Shown here piece by piece: positions 29,583 to 39,624 of a DNA stretch of 64,000 bases (position 1 is its first letter; each line of letters starts with the position of its first letter). A program made the translations under genes and the position numbers. Below the pieces are notes generated by a model. That model had not been told where the DNA came from. It saw only the letters and a list, made by a program, of their open reading frames with translations, and ran no database searches. The stretch is from Chryseobacterium sp. 39-10 (lineage in GTDB: Bacteria > Bacteroidota > Bacteroidia > Flavobacteriales > Weeksellaceae), in contig MKTK01000038.1 in the NCBI GenBank assembly GCA_001898255.1, forward strand, positions 437,229 through 501,228, given 5' to 3'.

Positions 29583-30269
29583 ATGAGCAACAGAATCTTA
29601 TTAGTAGAAGATGACCAAAGTTTTGGTGCGGTACTGAAAGACTATCTTACCATCAATAACTTTGAAGTGACCCTTGCTACCGACGGCGAACAAGGGCTGA
29701 AAGAATTTACGGAAAACGAATTCGATATTTGTATTTTCGATGTAATGATGCCTAAGAAGGACGGATTTTCCTTAGCTGAAGATGTGAAAAGAATCGATAA
29801 AAATACCCCAATTATTTTCCTTACCGCAAGAAATATGCGTGAAGACATCCTGAAAGGATACCAGATAGGCGCCGATGACTACATCACCAAACCGTTTGAT
29901 ACTGAACTTTTACTCTACAAAATTAAAGCAATTTTGCAACGTAGTGCCGTGATGGAGGATGAAGAACAGGAGCAATTCAAGATCAGCACCATTTATTTCG
30001 ACTCAATGCTGCGTCAGCTAAAAGTGGGCGATAACGAATATAAACTATCACCCAAAGAAAACGAGCTGCTAAAACTGCTTTGCCTGCACCGAAACGATTT
30101 TATGCCGAGAGATTTGGCGCTGCGAAAAATTTGGAAAAAAGAAAACTATTTCACCGCAAGAAGTATGGACGTTTACATTGCCAAATTGCGCAAACTATTG
30201 AAAGAGGACGATGGATTAGAAATCATCAACGTGCATGGCGAAGGGTTTCGCTTGCTGGTGAAGAATTAA
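29583..30269 (+). CDS. OmpR/PhoB-type response regulator (RprY-like)
   Basis: ILLVEDDQSFGAVLKDYL, CIFDVMMPKKDGF, PIIFLTARN, DDYITKPFD; winged-helix C-terminus. Confidence 0.95.
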   Translation: MSNRILLVEDDQSFGAVLKDYLTINNFEVTLATDGEQGLKEFTENEFDICIFDVMMPKKDGFSLAEDVKRIDKNTPIIFLTARNMREDILKGYQIGADDYITKPFDTELLLYKIKAILQRSAVMEDEEQEQFKISTIYFDSMLRQLKVGDNEYKLSPKENELLKLLCLHRNDFMPRDLALRKIWKKENYFTARSMDVYIAKLRKLLKEDDGLEIINVHGEGFRLLVKN

Positions 30270-30287
30270 TATTTAGTCAGTAAAAAC

Positions 30288-30320
30288 AAAAAAGTTCGGG
30301 TGCAATTCCGAACTTTTTTT
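30288..30320. terminator. Bidirectional terminator between the response regulator and the SPOR protein
   Basis: AAAAAAGTTCGG / CCGAACTTTTTT 12-bp stem between convergent genes. Confidence 0.8.
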
Positions 30321-30340
30321 AATGTCTATTTTTTTATGTG

Positions 30341-30889
30341 CTACTTTGCTTCCACACAAAAAACCCTGTACTGAATTGCAATTGCGGAGGCAAAAAATTG
30401 GCGTATGCGCGATAAGTCTGCAGCAGCACTTTGCCGGCTAAGGTAACTTCCCGCCATTACTTTATAATTAGGACGTAAGGAGGCGTCAATTTCCACCTTC
30501 ATATTGGGGAATCTTCTGCGGAAATACATGCCCACTTCCCTCGCTTCTTCGTTGCTTTTCACCACGGCCAGCTGAATTTTGTATCCCATTATCCTTGGGT
30601 TTCTTCTGCAAATTTCTGCTTGGGTAAGTTCGCGGTCCGGAACATTGATTTTTGGATTCGTTGTTTTTGAGTTCAAATCGGGATCATCCGACCAGTTTTT
30701 ACCTGTATTTCCAGTGGATGGCCTGCTGCACTTATCTTCCATAGAAGTCATTAAATCATCAATCCTCTTATCCATGGTTACAGAAAGTGGAGTGCCGGAA
30801 ATGGTGTCGTTTTTTACAACCTGTTGTGCAGTCATGAAGTTGACTGAAAGGAGTGCAAGAGATGTTAATATTTTTAAGACGGATTTCAT
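30341..30889 (-). CDS. SPOR domain-containing secreted protein
   Basis: Signal MKSVLKILTSLALLSVNFMTAQQ; C-terminal YKIQLAVVKSNEEAREVGMYFRRRFPNMKVEIDASLRPNYKVMAGSYLSRQSA. Confidence 0.85.
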   Translation of the reverse strand: MKSVLKILTSLALLSVNFMTAQQVVKNDTISGTPLSVTMDKRIDDLMTSMEDKCSRPSTGNTGKNWSDDPDLNSKTTNPKINVPDRELTQAEICRRNPRIMGYKIQLAVVKSNEEAREVGMYFRRRFPNMKVEIDASLRPNYKVMAGSYLSRQSAAADLSRIRQFFASAIAIQYRVFCVEAK

Positions 30890-31075
30890 CAAAAATTATT
30901 TTTGGCAAATTTAAAACAAATAAACATTATTCCAATTAATGTTATTTAGAACAGTTACAAATTAATTGAATTAGCGAAAAGCAATAAAGGTCACCGTTAA
31001 ATATCTGTTAAAAATAGTATTTTTGCCAAATATTGAAAAGTATACTCATTACATTTTAACAACAAGATTTTATAA

Positions 31076-32443
31076 ATGATTAGTTGGAGAAAGCATTACA
31101 AAAGAGGTCTGATTGCAATAGGACTTTTGTTATCGACCACTGCTTCTATTTACGCTCAAGGTGACGCCAAAAACGGAGAAAAGCTCTTCAAGGCCAACTG
31201 TACGGCGTGTCACGCATTAGATAAGCAACTCGTGGGTCCTGCATTGGGCGGAGTAGTCGATAAAGTGAAAACCGAGCAAAACCTGGGCGCCGACTGGCTG
31301 CACAAGTGGATTAAAGACAACAAAGCACTGCGCGCTTCAGGCGATAAATATGCCAATGAACTTTTCGAAAAGTTCAATAAAGTTGAAATGCTTGCATTCC
31401 CTAGTCTTTCGGATAAGGATATTGATGATATTTTAGAATATACCACCAATCCTCCAAAAGCAGAGCCGGCAGCAGATGCAGCCGCTACAGGTACTGATGC
31501 CAACTCTGTTGCTGCTTTGGAAGCTGCAAAAAAAGATTCGGTGAACTCCAAAATCATCCTCATTTCTTTATTTGCAATTGGTGGATTGTTGCTTTGGTTG
31601 TTGCTCAAATTGAGACAGCTTGTTAAACTACAGCAAACCGACGATTTGGCTGGCTTGAATGCAACAAGAGCCGTTTCTTTCGCCGATCTTTACAAGAAAT
31701 ATCATTATGTAGGAAAGGGGATCTTGGTGCTGTTAGGAATTTTTGCCGCCTACGGAGTCTGGAACTCACTGATGTGGATTGGCGTTTACAAAGGATATAA
31801 ACCAGAGCAGCCCATTCACTTCTCGCATAAAATTCACGCAGGCGAAAATAAAATCGATTGTCAGCTTTGCCACTCATCGGCAAAATATGGAAAAGTTTCA
31901 GAGATTCCTTCAATGAATGTATGTATGAACTGCCACAGAAGTATTTCCGAGTACAAGGGCAAATACATGGAGCCGGGTAAAGACAAATCTTTCTATGACG
32001 GAGAAATCAAGAAAATTTATGCGGCCACAGGTTGGGATCCTGATAAGCAGCAATATACCGGAAAAACACAGCCGGTAGAATGGGTGCGTATTCACAACAT
32101 GCCAGATTTTGTTTACTTTAACCACTCGCAGCACGTTGTTGCAGGAGAGCAGGCCATTATTAATTCGTACAACAAGAAAAACCCGACTGCCAAAATTGAT
32201 GTAGTTTGTAAAGCATGTCACGGACAGGTAGATTCGATGAATGTGGTGCAAATGGCGAACGACTTTACCATGGGATGGTGTATCGAATGTCACCGAACAA
32301 CAGAAGTAGATATGAACAACGGTTATAATAAAGAATACTTCAAAAATCTGCACGATAAGCTGAAAAAGCAATATCCTCATTCCGAAGGAAAAATCACCGT
32401 AGATGCCATTGGAGGTCTTGAATGTGGTAAATGTCATTATTAA
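31076..32443 (+). CDS. actA: Alternative complex III subunit ActA, multiheme cytochrome c
   Basis: N-terminal mono-heme CTACH, then CQLCH, CMNCH, CKACH, CIECH, CGKCH heme sites; start of the act cluster. Confidence 0.92.
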   Translation: MISWRKHYKRGLIAIGLLLSTTASIYAQGDAKNGEKLFKANCTACHALDKQLVGPALGGVVDKVKTEQNLGADWLHKWIKDNKALRASGDKYANELFEKFNKVEMLAFPSLSDKDIDDILEYTTNPPKAEPAADAAATGTDANSVAALEAAKKDSVNSKIILISLFAIGGLLLWLLLKLRQLVKLQQTDDLAGLNATRAVSFADLYKKYHYVGKGILVLLGIFAAYGVWNSLMWIGVYKGYKPEQPIHFSHKIHAGENKIDCQLCHSSAKYGKVSEIPSMNVCMNCHRSISEYKGKYMEPGKDKSFYDGEIKKIYAATGWDPDKQQYTGKTQPVEWVRIHNMPDFVYFNHSQHVVAGEQAIINSYNKKNPTAKIDVVCKACHGQVDSMNVVQMANDFTMGWCIECHRTTEVDMNNGYNKEYFKNLHDKLKKQYPHSEGKITVDAIGGLECGKCHY

Positions 32444-32465
32444 TAACTAAAAATTAGAAGTATCG

Positions 32466-35400
32466 ATGGCTTCAAATAAAATACAATTCAGAAGTATCCA
32501 TGAACTGGAAGACCCAACCTTAACTGGGAGGTTGGCTCAAAAGGAATTCCTTGAAGAAATTCCGGTGGATGAAAAAACAAGCGAAGTAAAATCTAACGAA
32601 CCTGAGCAATCCGGAACTTCGCGTAGAGATTTCCTTAAACTTTTAGGGTTTTCTACAGCAGCAGTTACCTTGGCAGCTTGCGAGGCGCCGGTGATTAAAA
32701 CAATTCCTTATGTGGTAAAACCGCATGAAATTATTCCCGGTGTTCCCAATTATTATGCATCAACCTATTTCGACGGATATGATTTCGCGAGTGTATTGGT
32801 AAAAACCAGAGAAGGACGACCTATTAAGATTGAACCCAATCCTATGGCCAACGCTTTGGGTAAAACCAATGCAAGAGCACAAGCAGCTGTTCTTTCGCTT
32901 TATGATAACGATAAAGTAAAACAACCTAAACTCGACGGTAAAGACGAAACTTTTGATAAAGTGGACGATTTCGTGATCAACGGATTATCTTCTGCACAAG
33001 CAAGCGGAAAGAAAATCGTTGTATTGTCGCATTCTTTTCCTTCCCCTACTTTCAAAAAGTTGTTTGGAGATTTCAAAGCTAAATATCCAACAGCAGAATT
33101 AGTAACCTATGACGCTGTTCCTTACTCCGCTGCCTTGGATGCTGCACAGGAAGTTTTCGGACAAAGAGCGTTACCTGTTTATGATCTTTCCAAAACACAG
33201 TTGGTAGTTTCGTTTCAGGCAGATTTCTTAGGCGATTTTAATGGTGGATCTTTAGAAAGTTCATATGTTGCGGCAAGAAAGCCAGGGGCAGATATGTTGA
33301 GACACATTCAGGTGGAATCGAATATGTCTTTAACAGGAGCAAATGCGGATACCAGAATTCAGCTTAAACCAAGCTTAGTCAACAAAGTTTTGGTGGAGGT
33401 TTATAATGGATTAAATGGAGGAGCAGTAAGCAAAGAAGCCAATGAATTGGTAAAAGAATTACAAGCTAAAGGCAGCAATGCAGTTGTTTTCGCAGACGGT
33501 TCTAAAGCAGCACATGTTTTGGCCCATTTAATCAATCAGAAATTAGGATCTTCAGCTTTCACCGGAAAAGCCAACCTACTGAAAGAGTTTGACGCAGCAA
33601 GATACCAGGAATTTTTATCGTGGATGAATGCAGGTCAGGTAGGTGTTTTAGTGACCAACAATGTCAATCCTATTTACTCAAACAATAAAGGAGAAAATTT
33701 CAAAGCTCTTGTTGCAAAAGTTCCGACTGTAGTTGCTGTAACTGACAAGAAAAATGAAATGTATAAAGCTGCGAAAGCAGTAATTCCGGTTGCTAACTGG
33801 TTAGAATCCTGGGGAGATATGACGCCACAAACGGGTGTTTATACCTTAATGCAACCCACTATTCAGAAAATCTATAAATCAAGACAGATTGAGGATTCAC
33901 TCTTGGTTTGGATGAACGGTAAAGGCAATGCGGCTAATAATTATTACGATTATTTAAAAGCCAATGCTGCTACACTGATTGGTGATACTACTTTTAACAA
34001 AGCACTGTATAATGGTATTTTGGAAGGAGGAAGTGCAGTAACCCTTGCTTACACAGGCGGTAACGGAGCTCAGGCAGCAACAGAACTCGCTGGCTTTAAA
34101 CCTTCTGATTTGGAATTGGTACTTTATACCAAAACTGCGATGGGTGACGGTACGCAAGCCAACAACCCATGGTTGCAGGAACTGCCGGATCCAATTACAA
34201 GAATGACTTGGGACAATTACCTGACAATTTCTCCCAAAGATGCTAAACGTTTAGGAATCAAAAATGATCTGAATGCGAGAATGCAGTTGGACGGTTCTGT
34301 GGTTAATCTTACCGCTAATGGCGTAACGATTAAAAACGTACCTGTTTTTGTACAGCCGGGACAGGCCGAAGGATCACTTGGGCTTGCGCTTGGATATGGT
34401 AAGAAAGATTCTGGTAAGGTAGCGGAAACTGGTGTTAATGCCTATCCTTTATTTGACGGATCCAATACTGTTCTCTCCAATGTAACTATCGAAAAGACGG
34501 GTGACGATCATGAGTTTGCAGGAATGCAGCTTCAGAATACTTTGATGGGTCGTTACGAAATTGCACGAGAAGTTTCTCTCGATACCTTCCTCAACGTAAA
34601 ATTTGACGATGAGAAAAACGGTTGGAATAAACCGTTGGAATATCATACTCTTGGTGGAGCAATGCCAGCGGGTAAAGTAGATCTTTGGGATGCATTTGAT
34701 GATACCGATGGGCCTCACTTTAATCTGTCTATAGACCTGAACTCTTGTACAGGTTGCGGTGCATGTATTATTGCTTGTCAAGCAGAAAATAACGTTCCTG
34801 TTGTTGGGAAAGAAGAAGTAAGAATGTCGAGAGATATGTTCTGGTTAAGAATTGACCGTTACTACACCACCGATATTCCTGCAAATCTTGATAAGAATAA
34901 AGATGGAAAACTTTCTCAGCAGGAAGCTGTTGATGGGGGTCTTGATGTACCAGGAATGTACGGTAGCTTCCTCAATAAGGAAAGTGGTATTTTGAATCAC
35001 CCTGCAGATAATCCTGATGTAATCTTCCAGCCGGTAATGTGCCAGCACTGTAATCATGCGCCTTGCGAAACCGTTTGCCCGGTTGCCGCAACTTCTCATG
35101 GTAAACAAGGTCAAAACCAAATGGCTTACAACAGATGTATCGGTACAAGATATTGTGCGAACAACTGTCCTTATAAAGTAAGAAGGTTCAACTGGTTTAC
35201 ATACAACCTCAACGATAAGTTTGATTACAACCAAAATAACGATTTAGGTCGTATGGTGCTTAATCCAGATGTTGTGGTGAGAACAAGAGGGGTCATGGAG
35301 AAATGTTCTATGTGTATCCAAATGACGCAAAACACTATTCTTGAAGCTAAGAAAGAAGGAAGAGTTGTGAAAGATGGTGAGTTCTCAACCGCTTGTGTTA

Positions 35401-35570
35401 ATGCTTGTTCTACGGGATCAATGAAGTTTGGAGATATGAATGACAAGGGATCGGCCGTGAGATCACTGTATGGAAGCAACAGAAGATACACCTTACTGGA
35501 AGAAATCGGAACAAAACCAAACGTTTTCTACCACACCAAAGTAAGAAACAGAAAAGAAAATAACGTTTAA
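32466..35570 (+). CDS. actB: Alternative complex III subunit ActB (Tat-targeted molybdopterin-like plus ferredoxin domains)
   Basis: SRRDFLKLLGFSTAAVTLAAC Tat-like leader; CTGCGACIIACQ, CQHCNHAPCETVCP, CIGTRYCANNCPYKVRRFNW, CSMCIQ Fe-S motifs. Confidence 0.95.
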   Translation: MASNKIQFRSIHELEDPTLTGRLAQKEFLEEIPVDEKTSEVKSNEPEQSGTSRRDFLKLLGFSTAAVTLAACEAPVIKTIPYVVKPHEIIPGVPNYYASTYFDGYDFASVLVKTREGRPIKIEPNPMANALGKTNARAQAAVLSLYDNDKVKQPKLDGKDETFDKVDDFVINGLSSAQASGKKIVVLSHSFPSPTFKKLFGDFKAKYPTAELVTYDAVPYSAALDAAQEVFGQRALPVYDLSKTQLVVSFQADFLGDFNGGSLESSYVAARKPGADMLRHIQVESNMSLTGANADTRIQLKPSLVNKVLVEVYNGLNGGAVSKEANELVKELQAKGSNAVVFADGSKAAHVLAHLINQKLGSSAFTGKANLLKEFDAARYQEFLSWMNAGQVGVLVTNNVNPIYSNNKGENFKALVAKVPTVVAVTDKKNEMYKAAKAVIPVANWLESWGDMTPQTGVYTLMQPTIQKIYKSRQIEDSLLVWMNGKGNAANNYYDYLKANAATLIGDTTFNKALYNGILEGGSAVTLAYTGGNGAQAATELAGFKPSDLELVLYTKTAMGDGTQANNPWLQELPDPITRMTWDNYLTISPKDAKRLGIKNDLNARMQLDGSVVNLTANGVTIKNVPVFVQPGQAEGSLGLALGYGKKDSGKVAETGVNAYPLFDGSNTVLSNVTIEKTGDDHEFAGMQLQNTLMGRYEIAREVSLDTFLNVKFDDEKNGWNKPLEYHTLGGAMPAGKVDLWDAFDDTDGPHFNLSIDLNSCTGCGACIIACQAENNVPVVGKEEVRMSRDMFWLRIDRYYTTDIPANLDKNKDGKLSQQEAVDGGLDVPGMYGSFLNKESGILNHPADNPDVIFQPVMCQHCNHAPCETVCPVAATSHGKQGQNQMAYNRCIGTRYCANNCPYKVRRFNWFTYNLNDKFDYNQNNDLGRMVLNPDVVVRTRGVMEKCSMCIQMTQNTILEAKKEGRVVKDGEFSTACVNACSTGSMKFGDMNDKGSAVRSLYGSNRRYTLLEEIGTKPNVFYHTKVRNRKENNV

Positions 35571-35588
35571 ATAATAAATAGGTAAAAA

Positions 35589-36986
35589 ATGTCAGGACAT
35601 TACGAAGCTCCGATAAGGGAACCTTTAATTATTGGTCACAAAACTTATCATGATATTTCAGAAGATATCGCAAGACCTATCGAAGAAAGAGCCGGTAAAC
35701 TCTGGTGGGTTTCATTTTGGATTGCGCTGGTACTATTCATTTACGGATTCGGGTGTATTGCCTACACCATTGGAACCGGAATCGGTGCATGGGGACTCAA
35801 CAGAACCAATAACTGGGGATGGGATATTACCAACTTCGTTTGGTGGGTAGGTATCGGTCACGCCGGAACACTTATTTCGGCCGTACTATTACTATTTAGA
35901 CAACGATGGAGAATGTCGGTAAACCGGTCTGCAGAAGCGATGACCATCTTTGCGGTAGTGCAAGCGGCAATTTTCCCTGTGATCCACATGGGTAGAGTTT
36001 GGGTAGGGTATTGGGTATTTCCTTTGCCTAACCAGTTCGGTACACTTTGGACCAACTTCAACTCGCCATTGCTTTGGGACGTATTTGCGATTTCAACATA
36101 TTTCTCGGTTTCTACCGTGTTCTGGTTTATGGGGTTAATTCCCGATTTTGCAATGATTCGTGACCGTGCAAAAACACCTTGGACCAAAAGAATTTACACC
36201 TTCCTTGCCTTCGGATGGGGTGGTAAAGCAAAGCATTGGCAAAGATTCGAGGAACTGTCACTCGTTTTGGCAGGTTTGGCAACGCCACTTGTATTCTCGG
36301 TGCACACCACAGTATCCTTCGACTTTGCTACTTCGGTAATTAAAGGATGGCACTCTACCATTTATCCTCCGTATTTCGTTGCTGGAGCAATTTTCTCAGG
36401 ATTTGCAATGGTACAAACCTTATTGTTAGTCGCCAGAAAAGTTTGTCATCTTGAGGAGTACATCACCATGTATCACATCGAAATTATGAACATCGTAATT
36501 GTGGTGACAGGAGGTATGGTAACCGTGGCTTACGCTACTGAATATTTTATCGCATGGTATTCCGGATCAAGATATGAAGATTTCACTTATCTTTCTCCAG
36601 GAGCCGCAACAGGACCTTATTGGTGGGCATTTTGGGCATTGATCATCTGCAACCTCGTTGTTCCTGCTTCTTTCTGGTTTAAAAAATTGAGAACCAATAT
36701 CATTTGGACTTTCATCGTTGCGTTGATCATCAACATCGGGATGTGGTTTGAAAGATTCGATATTATCGTAATCAACATTGCTAGAGATTACTTGCCATCA
36801 TCATGGACCATGTTTAAACCAACCATCATTGATGTAGGCGTATATTTGGGAACAATCGGGTTCTTCTCTGTGTTATTCCTGCTGTATGCAAGAACTTTCC
36901 CTGTCATTGCACAAGCGGAATTGAAAAGTATTTTGAAAATTTCAGGTGAAACTTATAAAGCAAAAGAAGAAGATGAGCACCACTAA
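35589..36986 (+). CDS. actC: Alternative complex III subunit ActC (NrfD/PsrC family)
   Basis: Polytopic membrane protein with NWGWDITNFVWWVGIGHAGTLISAVLLLFRQ; operon position. Confidence 0.95.
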   Translation: MSGHYEAPIREPLIIGHKTYHDISEDIARPIEERAGKLWWVSFWIALVLFIYGFGCIAYTIGTGIGAWGLNRTNNWGWDITNFVWWVGIGHAGTLISAVLLLFRQRWRMSVNRSAEAMTIFAVVQAAIFPVIHMGRVWVGYWVFPLPNQFGTLWTNFNSPLLWDVFAISTYFSVSTVFWFMGLIPDFAMIRDRAKTPWTKRIYTFLAFGWGGKAKHWQRFEELSLVLAGLATPLVFSVHTTVSFDFATSVIKGWHSTIYPPYFVAGAIFSGFAMVQTLLLVARKVCHLEEYITMYHIEIMNIVIVVTGGMVTVAYATEYFIAWYSGSRYEDFTYLSPGAATGPYWWAFWALIICNLVVPASFWFKKLRTNIIWTFIVALIINIGMWFERFDIIVINIARDYLPSSWTMFKPTIIDVGVYLGTIGFFSVLFLLYARTFPVIAQAELKSILKISGETYKAKEEDEHH

Positions 36987-37494
36987 AAGAATATACGGTA
37001 TTTATGCCGACGACGACGATTTATTGAACGGCGTTCATGCTTGTAACGACAAAGGAATTGCCATTGCAGAAGTATACACTCCATTTCCAGTTCATGGTCT
37101 TGATAAAGCTTTAGGATTAAAGAAAACACGAATTTCGGATGCGGCATTTTTGTATGCAGTATATGGAATTACCATTGGTACTTTAGTGACTTGGTATACG
37201 ATGAATCATGACTGGCCACAGAATATTGGTGGTAAACCATCGTTCGACTGGGCACATAACATGCCTGCTTTCGTGGTACCAATGTTTGAATTGATGGTAT
37301 TTTGTGCGGCGCACATGATGTCGCTTACCTTCTTGGTAAGAAATAAAATGTATCCTGCATGTCCTCCACAAAATCCGGATCCACGAACCACTGATGATAA
37401 GTTCATGATGGAGTTTGTCACCGATAATGTAGAGGCCGTAAAACAGATACTTATCGATACCGGAGTGGAAGAAATAACTGTAAAAGATGCTTAA
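36973..37494 (+). CDS. actD: Alternative complex III subunit ActD (DUF3341)
   Basis: IYGIYADDDDLLNGVHACNDKGIAIAEVYTPFPVHGLDKALGLKKTRISDAAFLYAVYG; start overlaps the actC end. Confidence 0.93.
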   Translation: MSTTKRIYGIYADDDDLLNGVHACNDKGIAIAEVYTPFPVHGLDKALGLKKTRISDAAFLYAVYGITIGTLVTWYTMNHDWPQNIGGKPSFDWAHNMPAFVVPMFELMVFCAAHMMSLTFLVRNKMYPACPPQNPDPRTTDDKFMMEFVTDNVEAVKQILIDTGVEEITVKDA

Positions 37495-37498
37495 CACC

Positions 37499-38203
37499 AT
37501 GACAAAGAATATATTTAAAATTACAGCAATCTTAGGTTTTGCCGCAATTTCCTTGAGTTCTTGCAGTAAGGAGAATCCGCCCTTGGTTTATTTTCCAGAT
37601 ATGTATTTTCCTGTTGCTTATGATCCTTTGATGAAAGCACAAGATGCTTACTCAAAACATGATAATGAGATTCCGGCATTTGTGGAACATAACGGTGCCA
37701 CGGGATTAAGCCCGGTAGACGGAACCGTTGCACAAAACAAAGAGGGTGTGGTGGAAGAAGCTGCCAATTCGAAGATGACCACCGACCAATACAACGCTGG
37801 TTACGATGCGTCCAAACTAGAAATCACTTCACCACTTGATCCTGCCAACAAAGCAAAAGATATTGAGCGAGGCAAAGATCTTTTCAATAAAACCTGTGCT
37901 GCGTGCCACGGCGTTGGTGGTGATGGGCAAGGACCTATCGTTGTGAGCGGTGCCTATTCGGGAGTGCCCAATTATAAAGACAGAGAAATTACTGTAGGTT
38001 CCGTACATTATGTACTTACCCATGGTAGAAATTCAATGGGATCTTATGCTGGTCAACTTAAACCGGGGGACCGATGGAGAGTAGCGATGTATGTAATGGA
38101 TGCTTTTAAAGCCACTGCCGCAGTTGCCACTACTGCCACTACTCCTGCTGCCCCAGAAGCTGCCGTGCCTGCTGCTAACGTAACACCCAGTGCTAAAAAA
38201 TAA
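37499..38203 (+). CDS. actE: Alternative complex III subunit ActE, cytochrome c lipoprotein
   Basis: LGFAAISLSSCSKEN lipobox; CAACHGVGGDGQGPIV heme site; MYFPVAYDP. Confidence 0.92.
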   Translation: MTKNIFKITAILGFAAISLSSCSKENPPLVYFPDMYFPVAYDPLMKAQDAYSKHDNEIPAFVEHNGATGLSPVDGTVAQNKEGVVEEAANSKMTTDQYNAGYDASKLEITSPLDPANKAKDIERGKDLFNKTCAACHGVGGDGQGPIVVSGAYSGVPNYKDREITVGSVHYVLTHGRNSMGSYAGQLKPGDRWRVAMYVMDAFKATAAVATTATTPAAPEAAVPAANVTPSAKK

Positions 38204-38216
38204 AAAGAATTAAGAA

Positions 38217-39548
38217 ATGTATAGTTTTTCACCGAAATTAAGATTATATTCAGTCATATTGATCGTTGTGGGATTGGTGCTTTTTGGAGCTGGTTATTTC
38301 ATGAATCATGGGCTAGACGATGTAAAAATTGAACACCTGATGGAAGCAGCACACTCCGGTGGGCACAGTGCACCAAGTCATTCCAGTGAGATGGTGGGTC
38401 CTCAGGATCACGCTGCTCATTTGGAACATGCCAAATTGCAGGTACACAATCAGCCATTAGCTGCGGTGCATACCATTGCAGTATTTCTTTTTGCTCTTAG
38501 CTGCTGCGCACTGTTTTTCTATAGTATCCAAAATGCAGCACATGCAGGGTGGCCTATTATTATTTTAAGAGTGATGGAAGCTATTGCTTCCTATATACCT
38601 TGGGGTGGAGCCGTTCTTATTATCATTATGATTTTGAACGTAACGCATAATGGCCATCTTTTCCATTGGATGGATGCCAGTCTTACCACACCGGGTGATT
38701 CCCATTTTGATCCTATTCTTTACGAGAAAAAGTTATTTTTGAATATCCCTTTTTATGCCATTCGAACCATTATTTATGTAGTTGGAGCTTCTTTCTTCGC
38801 ATGGAAATTGAAATCACTTTCTAAGAAGGTGGACGAAACAAAAAGTAGAAAGGTTTATGCGAGCTATTATAGCTGGAGTGTGGGATACATCGCTTTCTTC
38901 GGTTTTGCTTCTGCAGCTTGGGCTTGGGATTGGTTGATGTCAATCGACCCGCACTGGTATTCAACCATGTACATTTGGTATGCCATGGTGAGTGCTTTGG
39001 CATCTTCAATTGCCGTAATTATTCTGATCAGTGTTTACCTTAAAAAAGCAGGATATTTACCACAATTCAATGATAATCATTTGCACGACTTGGGCGTTTT
39101 TCTTTTTGCTACCAGTATGCTTTGGACATACACATGGTTTGCCCAGTTCATGCTTTATTGGTATGCGAATATTCCAGAAGAGGTCAACTATTTCTTTGGA
39201 AGATTCCAATATTATAGCGAAACTTTCCTACCGGTAATGATTTTTGTTTTCCTTATCCCACTTTTGGTTTTGGTAAGTTCAAGTATTAAACGAAATTATA
39301 AAGTGGTGACCACAATGGCCGTGATCGTTGTATTGGGACAATGGGTTAATTATTTTAACATGGTGATGCCAGGTACCGTGGGTCCTTATTGGAAAACGCC
39401 ATCTGGTTTTTTACTGACTTTTGGAGCTCTCATTCTTTTTATCGGTTTATTTGTACTGATTGTGATGACAGCATTATCCAAGTTAAAACTAATTCCTACA
39501 GGAAACCCATTCTTGAAAGAATCAGAAATATATGAGTATCCTTTCTAG
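38217..39548 (+). CDS. actF: Alternative complex III subunit ActF (NrfD-like)
   Basis: Polytopic protein with FASAAWAWDWLMSIDPHWYSTMYIWYAMVSAL; last gene of the act cluster. Confidence 0.93.
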   Translation: MYSFSPKLRLYSVILIVVGLVLFGAGYFMNHGLDDVKIEHLMEAAHSGGHSAPSHSSEMVGPQDHAAHLEHAKLQVHNQPLAAVHTIAVFLFALSCCALFFYSIQNAAHAGWPIIILRVMEAIASYIPWGGAVLIIIMILNVTHNGHLFHWMDASLTTPGDSHFDPILYEKKLFLNIPFYAIRTIIYVVGASFFAWKLKSLSKKVDETKSRKVYASYYSWSVGYIAFFGFASAAWAWDWLMSIDPHWYSTMYIWYAMVSALASSIAVIILISVYLKKAGYLPQFNDNHLHDLGVFLFATSMLWTYTWFAQFMLYWYANIPEEVNYFFGRFQYYSETFLPVMIFVFLIPLLVLVSSSIKRNYKVVTTMAVIVVLGQWVNYFNMVMPGTVGPYWKTPSGFLLTFGALILFIGLFVLIVMTALSKLKLIPTGNPFLKESEIYEYPF

Positions 39549-39572
39549 AGGTAAAACTTCATCTTTACATAT

Positions 39573-39600
39573 AATCCCGGCTTTATGTCGGGATTTTTTA
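39573..39600 (+). terminator. Terminator after actF
   Basis: AATCCCG / CGGGATT stem plus T-run. Confidence 0.7.
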
Positions 39601-39624
39601 TAAATTTGCGATAAACCCATTGTA

